Made by a program: the position numbers and the translations under genes. A stretch of DNA of 7,116 bases, from NCBI GenBank assembly GCA_947464515.1, contig CANHXF010000085.1:1-7116 (forward strand). The letters run 5' to 3'. The notes under the pieces are model-generated. The model ran no database searches. It was not told the origin of the DNA and worked only from the letters and a program-made list of their open reading frames with translations. The stretch comes from Flavobacteriales bacterium (GTDB lineage Bacteria > Bacteroidota > Bacteroidia > NS11-12g > UBA955). Below, piece by piece: positions 6,724-7,116 of the stretch; position 1 is the first letter of the stretch, and the number at the start of each line of letters is the position of its first letter.

Positions 6724-7116
6724 TTAATCGTCGTTCAAAGCCAATAGGTCATCGCCCTCTTTGGCATTAACACCTTCCAAAACTACCACAAATTCACCCT
6801 TAGGCGGATGCGATTTGAAATGATTTAACACTTCTTTAATCGTGCCATTAACCGTCTGCTCAAACTTCTTGCTAATCTCCCTCGAAACACTAATTCTACG
6901 ATGCTCGGCGCAAGCCTCCTCGAGCTGGGTGAGCGTCTTTAAAATTTTATGCGGACTCTCATAAAAACACGTAGTATCAGGATTTGCAGCGAGTGCAAGA
7001 ATGCGCGTTTGTCGTCCCTTTTTCTGTGGCAAAAATCCCTCAAATCGAAACTGATGCAAGGCAAAACCGCTTTTTACCAATGCAGGGACAAAAGCTGTTG
7101 CACCGGGCAAAACCTC
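6724..7116 (-). CDS. rsmI: RsmI, 16S rRNA (cytidine-1402-2'-O)-methyltransferase (C-terminal 130 residues, runs off window)
   Basis: The frame is open from the window edge to a stop at 6726-6724. It begins EVLPGATAFVPALV and continues with FEGFLPQKKGRQTR, TCFYESPHKILKTL, SVSREISKKFEQTVNGT and HPPKGEFVVVLEG, in the order seen in RsmI proteins. RsmI uses S-adenosylmethionine to methylate the ribose of C1402 in the 16S rRNA decoding centre. The N-terminal half of the methyltransferase domain, with the start codon, is outside the window. The TTG at 7110-7108 encodes the leucine of LPGAT and is not a start. The C-terminal tail after VVLEG is short. The stop is doubled in frame (TAATAA), and lnt starts 17 bases on, so the two are likely co-transcribed. 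Confidence 0.95.
   Translation of the reverse strand, partial: EVLPGATAFVPALVKSGFALHQFRFEGFLPQKKGRQTRILALAANPDTTCFYESPHKILKTLTQLEEACAEHRRISVSREISKKFEQTVNGTIKEVLNHFKSHPPKGEFVVVLEGVNAKEGDDLLALNDD

Noticed and set aside
7108..7110. TTG as a start codon for the rsmI fragment
   Set aside because: The frame stays open to the window edge, and this codon is the leucine in the conserved EVLPGATAF segment, so it is internal to a longer protein.

Overview
The window reads as a compact housekeeping stretch from a member of the Bacteroidota (Bacteroidetes). This rests on four things. The genes are characteristic of that phylum: an RNase Y, a type III pantothenate kinase, an LptC with a lipoprotein signal, and an outer-membrane protein of the 'SPYSxxGLG' type. 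Start codons lack clear Shine-Dalgarno sequences. A TAnnTTTG promoter element lies in the main intergenic gap. Base composition is moderate. The genus cannot be named from the sequence alone.

All eight genes lie on the minus strand, so transcription runs from high to low coordinates. In that order they are: the C-terminal part of rsmI (6724-7116, running off the window); lnt, apolipoprotein N-acyltransferase (4763-6706); a small coiled-coil protein (4394-4687); zapA (4099-4383); rny, RNase Y (2496-4037); coaX (1766-2479); a predicted outer-membrane beta-barrel protein (403-1779); and the N-terminal part of lptC (1-399, running off the window). Spacing is tight: 17, 75, 10, 61, 16, -14 and 3 bases. 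No gene-free stretch exceeds 75 bases, and I see no rRNA, tRNA, CRISPR, insertion sequence or other mobile element.

The only gap with a recognisable promoter is 4688-4762, where TATCTTTG sits four bases before the coiled-coil gene. This suggests that rsmI-lnt form one unit and that coiled coil-zapA-rny-coaX-OMP-lptC form a second one, beginning with a nearly leaderless message. The themes are the cell envelope (Lnt, the outer-membrane protein, LptC), division (ZapA and its coiled-coil neighbour), RNA processing and rRNA modification (RNase Y, RsmI) and coenzyme A synthesis (CoaX).

I do not see a new defence, mobile or biosynthetic system. The points most worth checking are the uncharacterised coiled-coil partner of ZapA and its leaderless promoter, the enlarged Lnt, a possible hairpin in the rny leader, and the in-frame TAA-TAA-ATG junction between the outer-membrane protein and lptC.
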